A stretch of DNA of 64,000 nucleotides, from NCBI GenBank assembly GCA_044226865.1, contig JBGAGE010000010.1, positions 138,420 through 202,419 on the forward strand. The letters run 5' to 3'. Positions 43,412-52,453 of the stretch are shown here, piece by piece. Made by a program: the position numbers and the translations under genes. This DNA comes from TMP-86 sp044226865 (GTDB taxonomy: Bacteria; Pseudomonadota; Gammaproteobacteria; Steroidobacterales; Steroidobacteraceae). The first letter of the stretch is position 1. Each line of letters starts with the position of its first letter. The notes under the pieces are model-generated. The model worked only from the letters and a program-made list of their open reading frames with translations. It did not search any database and had not been told where the DNA came from.

Positions 43412-44206
43412 TCATCCACACGAACGCAACGCCACCGCCGCAGCCGCTGTCATGGCCGTTTCACCCGCCGGTCTGCGCTCGCCCTGCGGAAAACTGATGC
43501 GCACCTTGTAGTGTTCGCCCTCGGCGTCCATGAGGTTCGACAACCCCTCATACCGCAGCAACACGTGCCCTGCCTCGCTGTACCAGGCATCGATATGCGG
43601 CAGCAGCAGGCCGAGGAAGCCGGACAGGCGCAGTCGAATCACCTGCGCCGGCACGCCGTTCAAGGTTTCCGCGCGCAGCCGCTTCACCTGGAAGCGATGC
43701 AGGTCGAGCCGGCTCGGGATCAGGAATTGAAGAGGCAGCGCGTCGCCACGCATCAATGGCTCCCAATTGGCGCGCACGAATTCATCGAAGCCCGCATCCG
43801 CGACCCAGCCGCGCCCGGTGGGCGCCGCGGCGCGAACTTCGCGCTCCCCGGCATGTTCGCGAAAGAAGACTTCACGCCCGCCCGCGCCGGCGCGCAAGCC
43901 GGCATGCTGGCCCTGGCGGGCGTCGATCAGCTCGAAGTCGGGCGCGAAAGGCTCGGGATATCGCAGCGCCTTGCGTCCGAACACCTCACCATTGGGGCAG
44001 GTATACAGGACCACCCGCTCGGCAGCGCGCCCGGCGTGGTAGCGGACATAATGCTGCTCGCCATACAGCAAGCTCCCGGAAGCAAGGTCTTCCGCCCTGC
44101 CCGAGTAATGCAGCACACCATCCGGCACCGCTCCCAGGGCCATGCCAGAGGCCAGGAGCAGGCCAAGGGCGGCAACCCTTACACCATTGACGTAGAGCGC
44201 TTGCAT
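43412..44206 (-). CDS. Hypothetical secreted protein (264 aa)
   Basis: The protein has a signal peptide (MQALYVNGVRVAALGLLLASGMALGA) and a soluble beta-rich region. I do not recognise a named family. Segments such as VLHYSGRAEDLASGSLLYGEQHYVRY and LPLQFLIPSRLDLHRFQVKRLRAETLNGVPAQVIRLRLSGFL read like a conserved periplasmic domain. A divergent bufferin-type operon starts 184 bp away; both could share regulation, but there is no direct sign of it. Confidence 0.75.
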   Translation of the reverse strand: MQALYVNGVRVAALGLLLASGMALGAVPDGVLHYSGRAEDLASGSLLYGEQHYVRYHAGRAAERVVLYTCPNGEVFGRKALRYPEPFAPDFELIDARQGQHAGLRAGAGGREVFFREHAGEREVRAAAPTGRGWVADAGFDEFVRANWEPLMRGDALPLQFLIPSRLDLHRFQVKRLRAETLNGVPAQVIRLRLSGFLGLLLPHIDAWYSEAGHVLLRYEGLSNLMDAEGEHYKVRISFPQGERRPAGETAMTAAAAVALRSCG

Positions 44207-44302
44207 GTCCGATATTTCGCCCTGCCGGCCGATTCGGATTCACGCGACCGGAGGGGCGAGCGTCATGCGGAGCCCTGCCGCCACAAGACGGCGCGGAATC
44301 CG

Positions 44303-44332
44303 TGTAACAATCGCGCACGTCGCCGGGTCTAC
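44303..44332 (+). promoter_or_regulatory. Possible ECF-sigma promoter of the bufferin operon
   Basis: TGTAAC (44303-44308) and GTCTAC (44327-44332) are 18 bp apart, about 60 bp before bufA. They resemble extracytoplasmic-function sigma -35 (GTAAC) and -10 (GTC) elements, and bufferin-type operons elsewhere are under ECF control. The spacing is one or two bases long, so this is tentative. A GAGAGG ribosome site is at 44372-44377. Confidence 0.3.
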
Positions 44333-44389
44333 TGTCGGGTCAGCCATTGCGGCTGCCACATCACAAACAACGAGAGGTCGATATCCCAC

Positions 44390-44650
44390 ATGAACAAGCT
44401 CACCGGTTCCGCCCTGGCTGCCGCCGCGGCCATGATGATGTCCTCAGGGTTGGCCAGCAGCGCCTTTGCGGCGGATTCGGCCAAGGTGCATTGCACCGGC
44501 GTGAATTCCTGCAAGGGCACCTCGGAGTGCTCCACCGCCAAGAACGCGTGCGCCGGGCAGAACTCCTGCAAGGGCATGGGCTGGGTCTCACTGACCAAGG
44601 CCGAGTGCGATGCCGCCCAGGCCAAGGCCAAGTCAGAAGAAAAGAAGTAA
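44390..44650 (+). CDS. bufA2: Bufferin-type metallophore precursor peptide (BufA2 family)
   Basis: The precursor has 86 residues. The signal peptide covers 1-27 (MNKLTGSALA then SSAFA). The mature part has six cysteines: C35, C41, C47, C54, C60 and C73, in the repeated frame HCxGVNSCKGTSEC / ACAGQNSCKGMGW. This matches the BufA2 family of ribosomally made, post-translationally modified periplasmic peptides. In characterised bufferins the MNIO enzyme converts Cys to thiooxazole-type heterocycles that bind copper. The C-terminus is basic and disordered (KAKSEEKK). It is followed 60 bp later by its modifying enzymes. Confidence 0.88.
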   Translation: MNKLTGSALAAAAAMMMSSGLASSAFAADSAKVHCTGVNSCKGTSECSTAKNACAGQNSCKGMGWVSLTKAECDAAQAKAKSEEKK

Positions 44651-44710
44651 CCCACCGGCCGCGTGGGGTGGGATCGACGTCGATCCCGCCCCACGACGGC
44701 GCACACCCTC

Positions 44711-45532
44711 ATGGGCATCAGCGGATTCGGGCTGGGGCTGCGGCCCGTTCACTACCAGGCCCTGCTCGAGACCGCGCCCGCCGTCGACTGGCTCGAGGCC
44801 ATCACGGAGAACTACCTCGTTCCCGGCGGACTGCCGCTGCGCCAACTTGCGCGCATGCGCGAGCGCCACGAGCTGGTATTGCACGGCGTATCCCTGTCGG
44901 TGGGTGGCGATGAGCCTGACGCGCAATACCTGAAGGCCGTCAAGGCGCTGGCGGCGGATATAGAGCCGGCCTGGATTTCCGATCATCTCTGCTGGACGGG
45001 CATCGGCGGCACCAACCTGCACGACCTGCTGCCCCTGCCTTACACCGAGGAAGCCATCCGGCTCGTCGTGGATCACGTGGGCCGGGTGCAGGATGCCCTG
45101 GGCCGGCAAATCCTCCTCGAGAACGTCTCCAGCTACCTCGAATACGATACATCTCAACTGAGCGAATGGGAGTTCGTGCGCGAAGTAGCGCAGCGGGCCG
45201 ACTGCGCCCTGCTCCTGGACGTGAACAACATCTACGTCAGCAGTGTCAATCATGGCTTCGATCCGCTGACCTACCTGCGCGCCATGCCGCGCGCGCGCAT
45301 CCGGCAGATCCACCTGGCCGGGCACAGCAACCACGGCGATCACCTCATCGACACCCACGACCAGCCCGTGTGCGAGGCCGTGTGGCGGCTGTATGGCGAG
45401 GCGGTGAGGTTGTTCGGTCCGGTGCCGACCATGATCGAGCGCGACGACAACATCCCCGCGCTGCCGGAACTGGTGGCGGAACTGGATCGCGCGCGCGCCG
45501 TGGCCGGCGACATCGCCAGCAAGGTGGCCTGA
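44711..45532 (+). CDS. bufB: MNIO-family (DUF692) bufferin-modifying enzyme
   Basis: This 273-residue TIM-barrel enzyme belongs to the multinuclear non-heme iron oxidative (MNIO, DUF692) family, the same as MbnB and BufB. Metal-ligand motifs are visible: SDHLCW, LLENVSSY, LLLDVNNIYVSSVNH, HLAGHSNHGDHLIDTHDQ and MIERDDNIP. It would oxidise cysteines of BufA. I chose the ATG at 44711 because upstream codons have no similarity. Its stop overlaps the next ATG (TGATG), so translation is coupled. Confidence 0.93.
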   Translation: MGISGFGLGLRPVHYQALLETAPAVDWLEAITENYLVPGGLPLRQLARMRERHELVLHGVSLSVGGDEPDAQYLKAVKALAADIEPAWISDHLCWTGIGGTNLHDLLPLPYTEEAIRLVVDHVGRVQDALGRQILLENVSSYLEYDTSQLSEWEFVREVAQRADCALLLDVNNIYVSSVNHGFDPLTYLRAMPRARIRQIHLAGHSNHGDHLIDTHDQPVCEAVWRLYGEAVRLFGPVPTMIERDDNIPALPELVAELDRARAVAGDIASKVA

Positions 45533-46302
45533 TGGCGCTGCGCGAACTGCAGCAACGCTTCCAGGCCCGCCTGCTGGGACTGGATGATGCCGCCGACGCG
45601 GATGTGGCCGCCACGCCGCCGCTGACCCCGGCACGGCGCCTGGGCATCTATCGCGAGGCGTACGGGGCGCGATTGAACGAAGCCTTGAAGGCCAACTTCG
45701 GCAAGCTCCACCTGGTGCTGGGCGACGATGATTTCGCGACGCTGGCTGCCGGATACATCGCGGCGCACCCTTCCACGCAGCGCTCCATCCGCTGGTTCGG
45801 GCATCGGCTGCCGGCGTATCTGCAGGCCATGCTCCCCTATGCCGAACAACCCGCGCTGGCCGAGCTCGCGCATTTCGAATGGCAGTTGAGCGAATGCTTC
45901 GATGCCGCGGACGCCGTGCCCCTCACCCGCGCCGCACTGTCGCAATGGGAGCCCTCACGCTGGGGCGAATTGCGCCTCGCCTGTCACCCTGCGGTGCGCA
46001 CGTTGAATTTGCGCTGGAATGTGGTCGAGGTGTGGAAGGCGCTGGATGCAAATACCGACGTGCCCGCGCCGCGGCGGCTGCAAGCGGAGGTCACCTGGCT
46101 CCTGTGGCGCGAGGATCATCAGAACCGATTCCGTTCCGTCGATGCGGCGGAAGCCGCCGCATTGGCCTGCGCCATGCACGGCGCCAGCTTCGCACAGATG
46201 TGCGAGCAGCTCGCCACCATCCTGCCCGAGGAGCGCGTACCGCTGGTCGCGGCCACGCTCCTCGGCCAATGGCTGGACGCCGGCGTCCTGACCAGCCCTT
46301 AG
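45532..46302 (+). CDS. bufC: DUF2063 bufferin partner protein
   Basis: This 256-residue protein has the DUF2063 domain in its N-terminal half (RRLGIYREAYGARLNEALKANFGKLHLVLGDDDFATLAAGYIAAHPS). In bufferin clusters it binds the precursor and delivers it to the MNIO enzyme; in the related methanobactin system this is MbnC. The start overlaps the bufB stop. The C-terminal half is helical and less conserved. It converges on the DUF885 lipoprotein gene with a 4-bp overlap. Confidence 0.9.
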   Translation: MALRELQQRFQARLLGLDDAADADVAATPPLTPARRLGIYREAYGARLNEALKANFGKLHLVLGDDDFATLAAGYIAAHPSTQRSIRWFGHRLPAYLQAMLPYAEQPALAELAHFEWQLSECFDAADAVPLTRAALSQWEPSRWGELRLACHPAVRTLNLRWNVVEVWKALDANTDVPAPRRLQAEVTWLLWREDHQNRFRSVDAAEAAALACAMHGASFAQMCEQLATILPEERVPLVAATLLGQWLDAGVLTSP

Positions 46303-48056
46303 AGCAGGCTCCCCGACGCATCGCCCAGCATCTCCCGACGCACCAATGGCACCGGCGGCCCGCCATAGGAGAGGAATTGATCATGGAAGGCGCGCCACTG
46401 CGCTTTCTCATCGCTGCCCGCCGGCAGGTTCTTCTTCGCCAGCCAATCGGCGCGCAGCTTCTTGATCATCAGCTTGCCGAGCGTGTAGTTGAGGTACCCC
46501 GGGTCGTAGGTGCCGCGCGTGCTCTGCTGGCGCGCGTTGCCCGCATCCTGGAAGGCCTGCTCGCGGAACATCTTCTCCGAATCGGCGACGCTCATGCCAT
46601 GGGTATGCAGACCGATGGATGACAGCAGCCGCACATCGCGCAGCAGGGCATCGCGGATCTGCGCGATGCGCAGCGCCGGATCACCGCCCGCCAGGCCCTG
46701 GTCCGCCATCATCTCCTCGCAGTAATGCGCCCAGCCTTCGGCAAAGGCATAGCCCACCCACAACGACTGGGCCTTGGACGGGTTGGCGTTGGAGTGCAGG
46801 AATTGCAGGAAGTGTCCCGGCCACACCTCGTGCACCGAGGTGTTGAGCAACGTCATCTTTCCGGGGATGTAGGCGGCCTGCTCAGCCTTGCTCCACTTGG
46901 GATCGGGCGGCGCGATGTTGTAGGTGGACCCGACGCCGTGGTCGTACGGGCCCGGCACGTTGATGAAGGCAAAATTGGCGGCGTTGTAGGGCGGCGCCTG
47001 CGCCACCCGCGCCTCTTCGTTGCTCGGGATGGTGACGATGCCGTGCTCCTGGATGAAGGCCTTGAGATCCTTCAACTGCGCACGTGCCGCCACCACCACG
47101 TCTTCCTTGGGCTTGTCGGCCGACATCTTGTCGATGCAGGCCGCCAGCGTGCCCTTGGGAAGATACTGCGCGCAGGCCGCCGTCAGGCTCTCCGTGTTGC
47201 GCTTCAAGTCGGCCTTGCCGGCAGCTTCGATCTGCTCCACCGGCAGGTCCACCATCTCGGTGTCCTTGACCATCTGCGCATACAAACCGGGGCCGATCGC
47301 GAAATCATCGGTGGCGGTCTTGCGCTGCGCGACGAACCAGGCCTGCAGGTCGCTCATGGCCTTGATCGCGGCGGCATTCGCCTCCCGCAATTGCTTTTGC
47401 AGGTCCGCATCCTTGACCTCGGCGAAAATCTTCGGAATGTCCTGCCGATAGAAATCGGCAAATCCGCCGAAGGCCTTGACGCCGTATTCGACATACGGGC
47501 GCGCCATCGGCGTGCGCAGATTGGCCTGCATCGCCGCCGTGATGGCCGGCACCGCGCGTGAATAGCCGATGTAGGCCTGCATGCGCTGCGGCAGCGGGGC
47601 GTATTCCCGGCTCAGGTACACATCCGGGTCGAGCTTGTCGAGATACCACGCGGGATTGCGGAACGGCCATTGCGCCTTCTCCATCCAGAATAGGTCGCGG
47701 TCGGCCACGTTCAACAGCACCTCGCGTTCCAATTGCTGGCTGGGCTTCAGGCCCGCGGGTGCCACCTGAGCGACCGCCTCACGCGCCGCATGCAGCCGCT
47801 TGATCTCGGCCTGGATGCCGGCCGCGCTCAAGTCGGGCATCTGGCCATCGAATTCGTGGCGGCCGGATTGTGCGGCGAAGAACGGTTGCGCCTTGAGGTA
47901 GTCCTCGATGAAGCGTTCGGGCACCGCCGACCAGGCGGCGCTCGTATCCGGCGCCGCGGCCGGCGCCGGCGCCGCCGGCTGCTGCTTGGCGCAGCCCACG
48001 GCGAGCGTCACGAGGAGCAGAAGACTGGAAACTCTGATCGATTGCTTGAGTGCCAT
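46299..48056 (-). CDS. DUF885-family lipoprotein
   Basis: The protein has 585 residues. A lipoprotein signal (MALKQSIRVSSLLLLVTLAVGC, lipidated C22) anchors it to a membrane. The DUF885 domain has HEVWPGHFLQFLH and AEGWAHYCEEMM as likely metal motifs. It is the third DUF885 gene in the window and differs from the tandem pair. The very long frame upstream of 48056 is antisense to other genes and is not real. Confidence 0.9.
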   Translation of the reverse strand: MALKQSIRVSSLLLLVTLAVGCAKQQPAAPAPAAAPDTSAAWSAVPERFIEDYLKAQPFFAAQSGRHEFDGQMPDLSAAGIQAEIKRLHAAREAVAQVAPAGLKPSQQLEREVLLNVADRDLFWMEKAQWPFRNPAWYLDKLDPDVYLSREYAPLPQRMQAYIGYSRAVPAITAAMQANLRTPMARPYVEYGVKAFGGFADFYRQDIPKIFAEVKDADLQKQLREANAAAIKAMSDLQAWFVAQRKTATDDFAIGPGLYAQMVKDTEMVDLPVEQIEAAGKADLKRNTESLTAACAQYLPKGTLAACIDKMSADKPKEDVVVAARAQLKDLKAFIQEHGIVTIPSNEEARVAQAPPYNAANFAFINVPGPYDHGVGSTYNIAPPDPKWSKAEQAAYIPGKMTLLNTSVHEVWPGHFLQFLHSNANPSKAQSLWVGYAFAEGWAHYCEEMMADQGLAGGDPALRIAQIRDALLRDVRLLSSIGLHTHGMSVADSEKMFREQAFQDAGNARQQSTRGTYDPGYLNYTLGKLMIKKLRADWLAKKNLPAGSDEKAQWRAFHDQFLSYGGPPVPLVRREMLGDASGSLL

Positions 48057-48170
48057 GATCCATCCTGACGGAAATCGTGAAGGTGCGCATGATACGTGAA
48101 TCCGGGGCGCAGCCGGACCATACGGCGGGCGCGCCATGCGGGACGCCCGCCCGCGTGGGATGATGCGCAC

Positions 48171-49937
48171 ATGAGCAATGCCAGCGATCGGCCCCGTTCC
48201 CGCCGTTTGAGCCCGCTGTGGACCCTGCGGCCCTTCCTCGCGCCCTACCGGCTGACCCTGCTGGCCGCGATGGCGGCACTGGTGATCGCCGCTGCGGCCA
48301 TGCTGGCGCTGCCGGTGGCCCTGCGCCAACTCATCGACCATGGCCTGGCCGCGAATGATGCCTCCACCATCAATCGCTACTTCGTCGGCTTCCTCGCCGC
48401 GGCCGTGGCGTTCGGCGCCTTCGCCGCCCTGCGTTTCTACCTCGTCACCTGGCTGGGCGAACGGGTGGTGGCGGACTTGCGCAACGCCGTGTACCAGCGC
48501 GTGGTCCGCATGGATCCCACTTTCTACGAGGTGACGCGCACCGGCGAAATCCTCTCGCGGCTGACCACCGACACCACGCTGGTGCAGGCCATTGCCGGCG
48601 TGAACCTGTCCATCACCCTGCGCTCGAGCCTGAATCTCATCGGCGGCTTGATCATGCTCAGCCTCACGAGCGCGCGCCTGACCGGCGTCATCCTGGTCGG
48701 CATTCCGCTGGTGGTGCTGCCGCTGGTGCTGGTGGCACGCCGGGTGCGCAAGCTGTCGCGCGAATCGCAGGACCGCATCGCGGACACCAGCAGCCTGGCG
48801 GACGAGACGCTGAATGCCATCCAGACCGTGCAGGCCTTCACGTTGGAAGAATTGCAAAGCCGGCGCTACGGCGAGGCGGTGGAACGCAGCTTCGGCGTGG
48901 CGGTGAAGCGTTCGCGCGTGCGCGCCTGGCTGACCGCGGCGGGCACGGCACTGGTGTTCGGCGGAATCACCTTCGTGTTGTGGATGGGCGCGCATGCCGT
49001 GCTCGCCGGCCAGATGACGGGCGGCCAGCTCAGCCAGTTCCTGCTGTACGCCGGGATCGTCGGCATCGCCGCTGCCTCGCTGACCGAGATGTGGGGCGAG
49101 GTGCAGCGTGCCGCCGGCGCGATGGAACGCATCGCCGAACTCCTGGCGGCGCGGCCCGCCCTGACGGCACCGCCCCATCCGGCCGCCTGGCCCGAGCGCG
49201 TGCGCGGCGCCATCGACTTCGAGGCTGTGAGTTTTCGCTACCCCTCGCGGCCCGACACGGCCGCGCTGGATGAGTTTTCCTTGAGCGTGCAGCCGGGCGA
49301 GACCGTGGCTTTCGTGGGACCCTCGGGCGCCGGCAAGAGCACCACTTTCGCGCTGCTGCTGCGCTTCTATGACCCGCTCACGGGACGCATCCGCATCGAT
49401 GGTGCCGCTTTGAACGACAGCGACCCCGGCACCATCCGCCGGCAGATCGGACTGGTGCCGCAGGAAACGGTGCTGTTCGGCGCCACCGCGCGCGAGAACA
49501 TCCGCTACGGCCGGCCAGATGCCAGCGATGCGCAGATCGAGGCGGCGGCCAGGGCGGCGGCGGCGGACGATTTCCTGCGCCGGCTGCCACAAGGTTATGA
49601 CACCTTCCTCGGCGAGCGCGGCACGCGCCTGTCGGGCGGCCAGCGCCAGCGCATCGCATTGGCGCGCGCCATCCTCAAGGACCCGCCCATCCTGCTGCTC
49701 GACGAGGCCACCAGTTCGCTGGATGCCGAATCGGAGCGGCTGGTGCAGGAAGCCCTGGAAAAGCTGATGCGCGGCCGCACCACGCTGATCATCGCGCACC
49801 GCCTGGCCACCGTGCTCAAGGCCGACCGTATCGTGGTGCTGGATCACGGCCGCAAGGTCGCGGTGGGCAGGCACGAGGAGTTGCTGGCGCAAAGCCCGCT
49901 GTATGCGCGGCTGGCGGCGCTGCAGTTCGGCGTGTGA
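48171..49937 (+). CDS. ABC transporter, fused permease and ATPase (MsbA/LmrA type)
   Basis: The protein has 588 residues. Six transmembrane helices (about 25-310) precede the ATPase domain, with Walker A GPSGAGKST, Q-loop LVPQETVLFG, signature LSGGQRQ, Walker B ILLLDEATSSLD and the H-loop IAHR. It is a half-size exporter that would work as a dimer; lipid A or a drug or peptide is possible. The ATG at 48171 is chosen because it begins the family N-terminus. Confidence 0.93.
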   Translation: MSNASDRPRSRRLSPLWTLRPFLAPYRLTLLAAMAALVIAAAAMLALPVALRQLIDHGLAANDASTINRYFVGFLAAAVAFGAFAALRFYLVTWLGERVVADLRNAVYQRVVRMDPTFYEVTRTGEILSRLTTDTTLVQAIAGVNLSITLRSSLNLIGGLIMLSLTSARLTGVILVGIPLVVLPLVLVARRVRKLSRESQDRIADTSSLADETLNAIQTVQAFTLEELQSRRYGEAVERSFGVAVKRSRVRAWLTAAGTALVFGGITFVLWMGAHAVLAGQMTGGQLSQFLLYAGIVGIAAASLTEMWGEVQRAAGAMERIAELLAARPALTAPPHPAAWPERVRGAIDFEAVSFRYPSRPDTAALDEFSLSVQPGETVAFVGPSGAGKSTTFALLLRFYDPLTGRIRIDGAALNDSDPGTIRRQIGLVPQETVLFGATARENIRYGRPDASDAQIEAAARAAAADDFLRRLPQGYDTFLGERGTRLSGGQRQRIALARAILKDPPILLLDEATSSLDAESERLVQEALEKLMRGRTTLIIAHRLATVLKADRIVVLDHGRKVAVGRHEELLAQSPLYARLAALQFGV

Positions 49938-49949
49938 GAAAATAGCGGC

Positions 49950-51080
49950 ATGGAAGCCACCTGGTCGGAATCGGAAGTCGCGCGCTATCACCGGCACATG
50001 CTGCTGCCGGAGATCGGCGCGGCCGGGCAGCAGAGACTCAGGGCGGCGCATGTATTGGTGGTCGGCGCCGGGGGGTTGGGTTGCCCGGCGGCGCTGTACC
50101 TGGCGGCCGCCGGCATCGGCCATTTGTGCATCATCGATGGCGACCGTGTGGAGCTGTCCAACCTGCATCGCCAGGTCCTGTTCGACACGCGCGACATCGG
50201 TGCACCCAAGGCCGAAGCCGCGGCAGCGCGCCTGCGTGCGCTCAATCCCGACGTCCATGTCGAGGGCCGTGTGCAGCGGCTCACGGCCGCCAATGCGCTG
50301 GAATTGATCGCGCCCTTCGACGTGGTGGTGGACGGCAGCGATCGCATAGCCACCCGCTACGTGGGCAACGATGCCTGCGTGATCCTGAAAAAGCCCTGGG
50401 TCTCGGCCGCCATCCACCGCTTCGAAGGTCAGGCGATGGTCTACGTCCCCGGCGCGGGCCCGTGCTATCGCTGCCTGTTTCCGGATACGGGTGATGATCT
50501 CGTCCCCAATTGCGCACAGGCGGGAGTGCTGGGTGTGCTGCCGGCGGTGCTCGGCAGCATCCAGGCCACCGAAGCGATCAAGCTGCTGCTGGGCATGGGC
50601 ACCACGCTGGCCGGGCGCTTTCTCACCTACGATGCGCTGGGCATGCGTTTCCACGAGTATGCCGCGAAGCGGCGCAGCGACTGCGCCGTATGTGGCGATC
50701 ATCCCAGCATCACACGGCCGCAGGAATTGGCGCTGGCCGATCCGCCCGGCATGCATCGCTTCAGGCCGCGGGAACTGGCGGACATCCTGGCAAAGGCGGC
50801 AGGCCGCAGATTCTGGGCGCTGATCGACGTGCGCGAGCCGAGCGAGTTCGAGGCCGGGCATCTGCCGGGCAGCGTCAACATCCCGCTGGCCAGCCTCGAC
50901 TCCCGCTGGCAGGAAATGCCCGCCGACGCCCAGCCGGTGTTCCTGTGCCGCAGTGGCGCGCGCAGCCTCACCGCCTGCCGCCAGGCCGCGCACCGCGGCT
51001 GCAGCGCCTTTGCGCATCTGGAGGGCGGCCTCACCGCCTGGGCTGCCGAATTGGATCCCAACTTGAAGGTCATTGCATGA
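49950..51080 (+). CDS. moeB: MoeB/ThiF-type adenylyltransferase with rhodanese domain
   Basis: The protein has 376 residues. The E1-like domain (1-250) has the nucleotide motif GAGGLG (39-44), adenylation residues in NLHRQVLF and zinc Cys pairs CYRC and CAVC. It activates the C-terminus of a sulfur carrier such as MoaD or ThiS. A rhodanese domain (about 265-376) has active-site C in FLCRSGARS and could supply the sulfur. The start is 12 bp after the ABC gene and the stop overlaps fbp. Confidence 0.9.
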   Translation: MEATWSESEVARYHRHMLLPEIGAAGQQRLRAAHVLVVGAGGLGCPAALYLAAAGIGHLCIIDGDRVELSNLHRQVLFDTRDIGAPKAEAAAARLRALNPDVHVEGRVQRLTAANALELIAPFDVVVDGSDRIATRYVGNDACVILKKPWVSAAIHRFEGQAMVYVPGAGPCYRCLFPDTGDDLVPNCAQAGVLGVLPAVLGSIQATEAIKLLLGMGTTLAGRFLTYDALGMRFHEYAAKRRSDCAVCGDHPSITRPQELALADPPGMHRFRPRELADILAKAAGRRFWALIDVREPSEFEAGHLPGSVNIPLASLDSRWQEMPADAQPVFLCRSGARSLTACRQAAHRGCSAFAHLEGGLTAWAAELDPNLKVIA

Positions 51081-52069
51081 ACGCCCACGCTTCACCCGCC
51101 ATCATGACGCTGCAATCGCACATCCTGGAGCAGCAATCGCATTTCCCCGAAAGCACCGGCACGCTCTCCTGGGTGCTGTCGGCAATGTCCATCTCCGCCA
51201 AGGTCATCGCCGACAAGGTGCGGCGCGCGCGCCTGGAAAACGTGCTCGGGAGCGTCGGCAGCGAAAACGTGCAGGGCGAGGTGCAACAAAAGCTGGACGT
51301 CATCGCCAACGACGTATTGTTGCGCACGCTGGGCGGGCGCGAGGGCGTGGCCATCGTCGCCTCGGAGGAGAACGAGGAACCCGTGATCCTGCGTGATGAC
51401 AAGGGCGGCGAGCGCCGCTACTGCGTGCTGTTCGATCCGCTCGACGGCTCATCCAATCTGGACATCTGCGGCGGGGTAGGCACGATCTTCAGCATCCTCG
51501 CCCACGACCGCCGCGCCGATGGTGCGCAAGGCTCGCTCCTGCAACCGGGCTCGCGCCAGGTGGCGGCGGGCTACGTGCTGTACGGCTCCTCCACCGTCTT
51601 CGTATTGACGCTGGGCAAGGGCGTGGACATGTTCGTGCTGGATCCGGGCATCGGCGCCTTCATGCGCGTCGAGCAGGGATTGCGGGTGCCAGCCTCCTCC
51701 AAGTCCTATTCGGTGAACGAAGGCAACCGCAAAAGCTTTCCGTTAGGATTCCAGCGCTATCTCGACTGGGCGCAGGAGCGCGACTATTCCAGCCGCTATG
51801 CCGGCGCCATGGTCGCCGACGTGCACCGCATCCTGCTGAAGGGCGGCGTGTTCATGTACCCGCCGACGAAGAAAGCGCCCAACGGCAAGCTGCGCCTGAT
51901 GTACGAGGCCAATCCCATGGCCATGATCATCGAGCAGGCAGGCGGCAAGGCTTTGTGTGCGCCGGAGCAGCGCGTACTCGATGTGCAACCTACGGATATC
52001 CACCAGCGAACTCCTGTGATTCTCGGCAGTGCGCTTGAAGTCGATCATGTCGCTTCGCATCTGACGTAA
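51077..52069 (+). CDS. fbp: Class I fructose-1,6-bisphosphatase
   Basis: The enzyme has 330 residues. It hydrolyses fructose-1,6-bisphosphate in gluconeogenesis. The metal motif FDPLDGSSNLD and the sugar-binding GKLRLMYEANPMAMIIEQAGG are intact. An ATG at 51104 (MTLQSHILEQQ) could also be the start and better fits the length of other FBPases. It overlaps moeB by 4 bp, ends the three-gene operon, and borders the palindromic island directly. Confidence 0.95.
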   Translation: MNAHASPAIMTLQSHILEQQSHFPESTGTLSWVLSAMSISAKVIADKVRRARLENVLGSVGSENVQGEVQQKLDVIANDVLLRTLGGREGVAIVASEENEEPVILRDDKGGERRYCVLFDPLDGSSNLDICGGVGTIFSILAHDRRADGAQGSLLQPGSRQVAAGYVLYGSSTVFVLTLGKGVDMFVLDPGIGAFMRVEQGLRVPASSKSYSVNEGNRKSFPLGFQRYLDWAQERDYSSRYAGAMVADVHRILLKGGVFMYPPTKKAPNGKLRLMYEANPMAMIIEQAGGKALCAPEQRVLDVQPTDIHQRTPVILGSALEVDHVASHLT

Positions 52070-52074
52070 GCGTT

Positions 52075-52266
52075 GGTCGGAGCGTGAGCGGGGGGAAATC
52101 GCTTCAGAGCGTGATCGCGCCGGAGGCACCCTTGCCCGCTCGGTGGGCCACTAGCGCATAGGGCCTCAGCGGTGATTCCCCCGTAGCGCTCAGCGTTGGC
52201 CCGCGAGCGGGCAAGGCGGCGCTCAGACACGCTCTGAAGCGATTTCCCCCCGCTCACGCTCCGACC
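52075..52266. repeat. Palindromic element 1 with 39-bp terminal inverted repeats
   Basis: The arms at 52075-52113 and 52228-52266 are perfect 39-bp inverted repeats. An inner 12-bp pair (52131-52142 with 52204-52215) also pairs, so most of the 192-bp element can fold into one long hairpin. There is no open frame of its own, no transposase and no clear target-site duplication. It begins five bases after the fbp stop. It looks like a MITE-type or genome-wide palindromic repeat. Confidence 0.85.
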
Positions 52267-52453
52267 CTCATTCGTCGGCTGGGAAGCGGAGAAGATCAAT
52301 TAGCGCTGGCGAGATTGCACCGGGTCTTCGAAGCTCAGCGGCGCGCTCGATGTTTGCAAAGAGTCCGCCGGAACACTTCGAAGTTCTGAGATCGGCGCAA
52401 CGAACTCGCGCAATTCGGTGAACTCTACGCTGCTCGATGGGAAGCACGATCAC
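52267..52453. other. Spacer between the two palindromic elements
   Basis: These 187 bp lie exactly between the palindromes. A minus-strand frame (52268-52453, 61 codons) is open, but resembles nothing I know, and I do not call it a gene. It may be a gene fragment stranded between two insertions. Confidence 0.4.

Noticed and set aside
48057..51095. Upstream part of a 1598-codon minus-strand frame
   Set aside because: It is antisense to the ABC exporter, moeB and fbp, which have full motifs. Only the part from 48056 down to 46299 is a gene.
52045..52299. 84-codon minus-strand frame across palindromic element 1
   Set aside because: It is read through the inverted repeats and spans the fbp end; no protein support.
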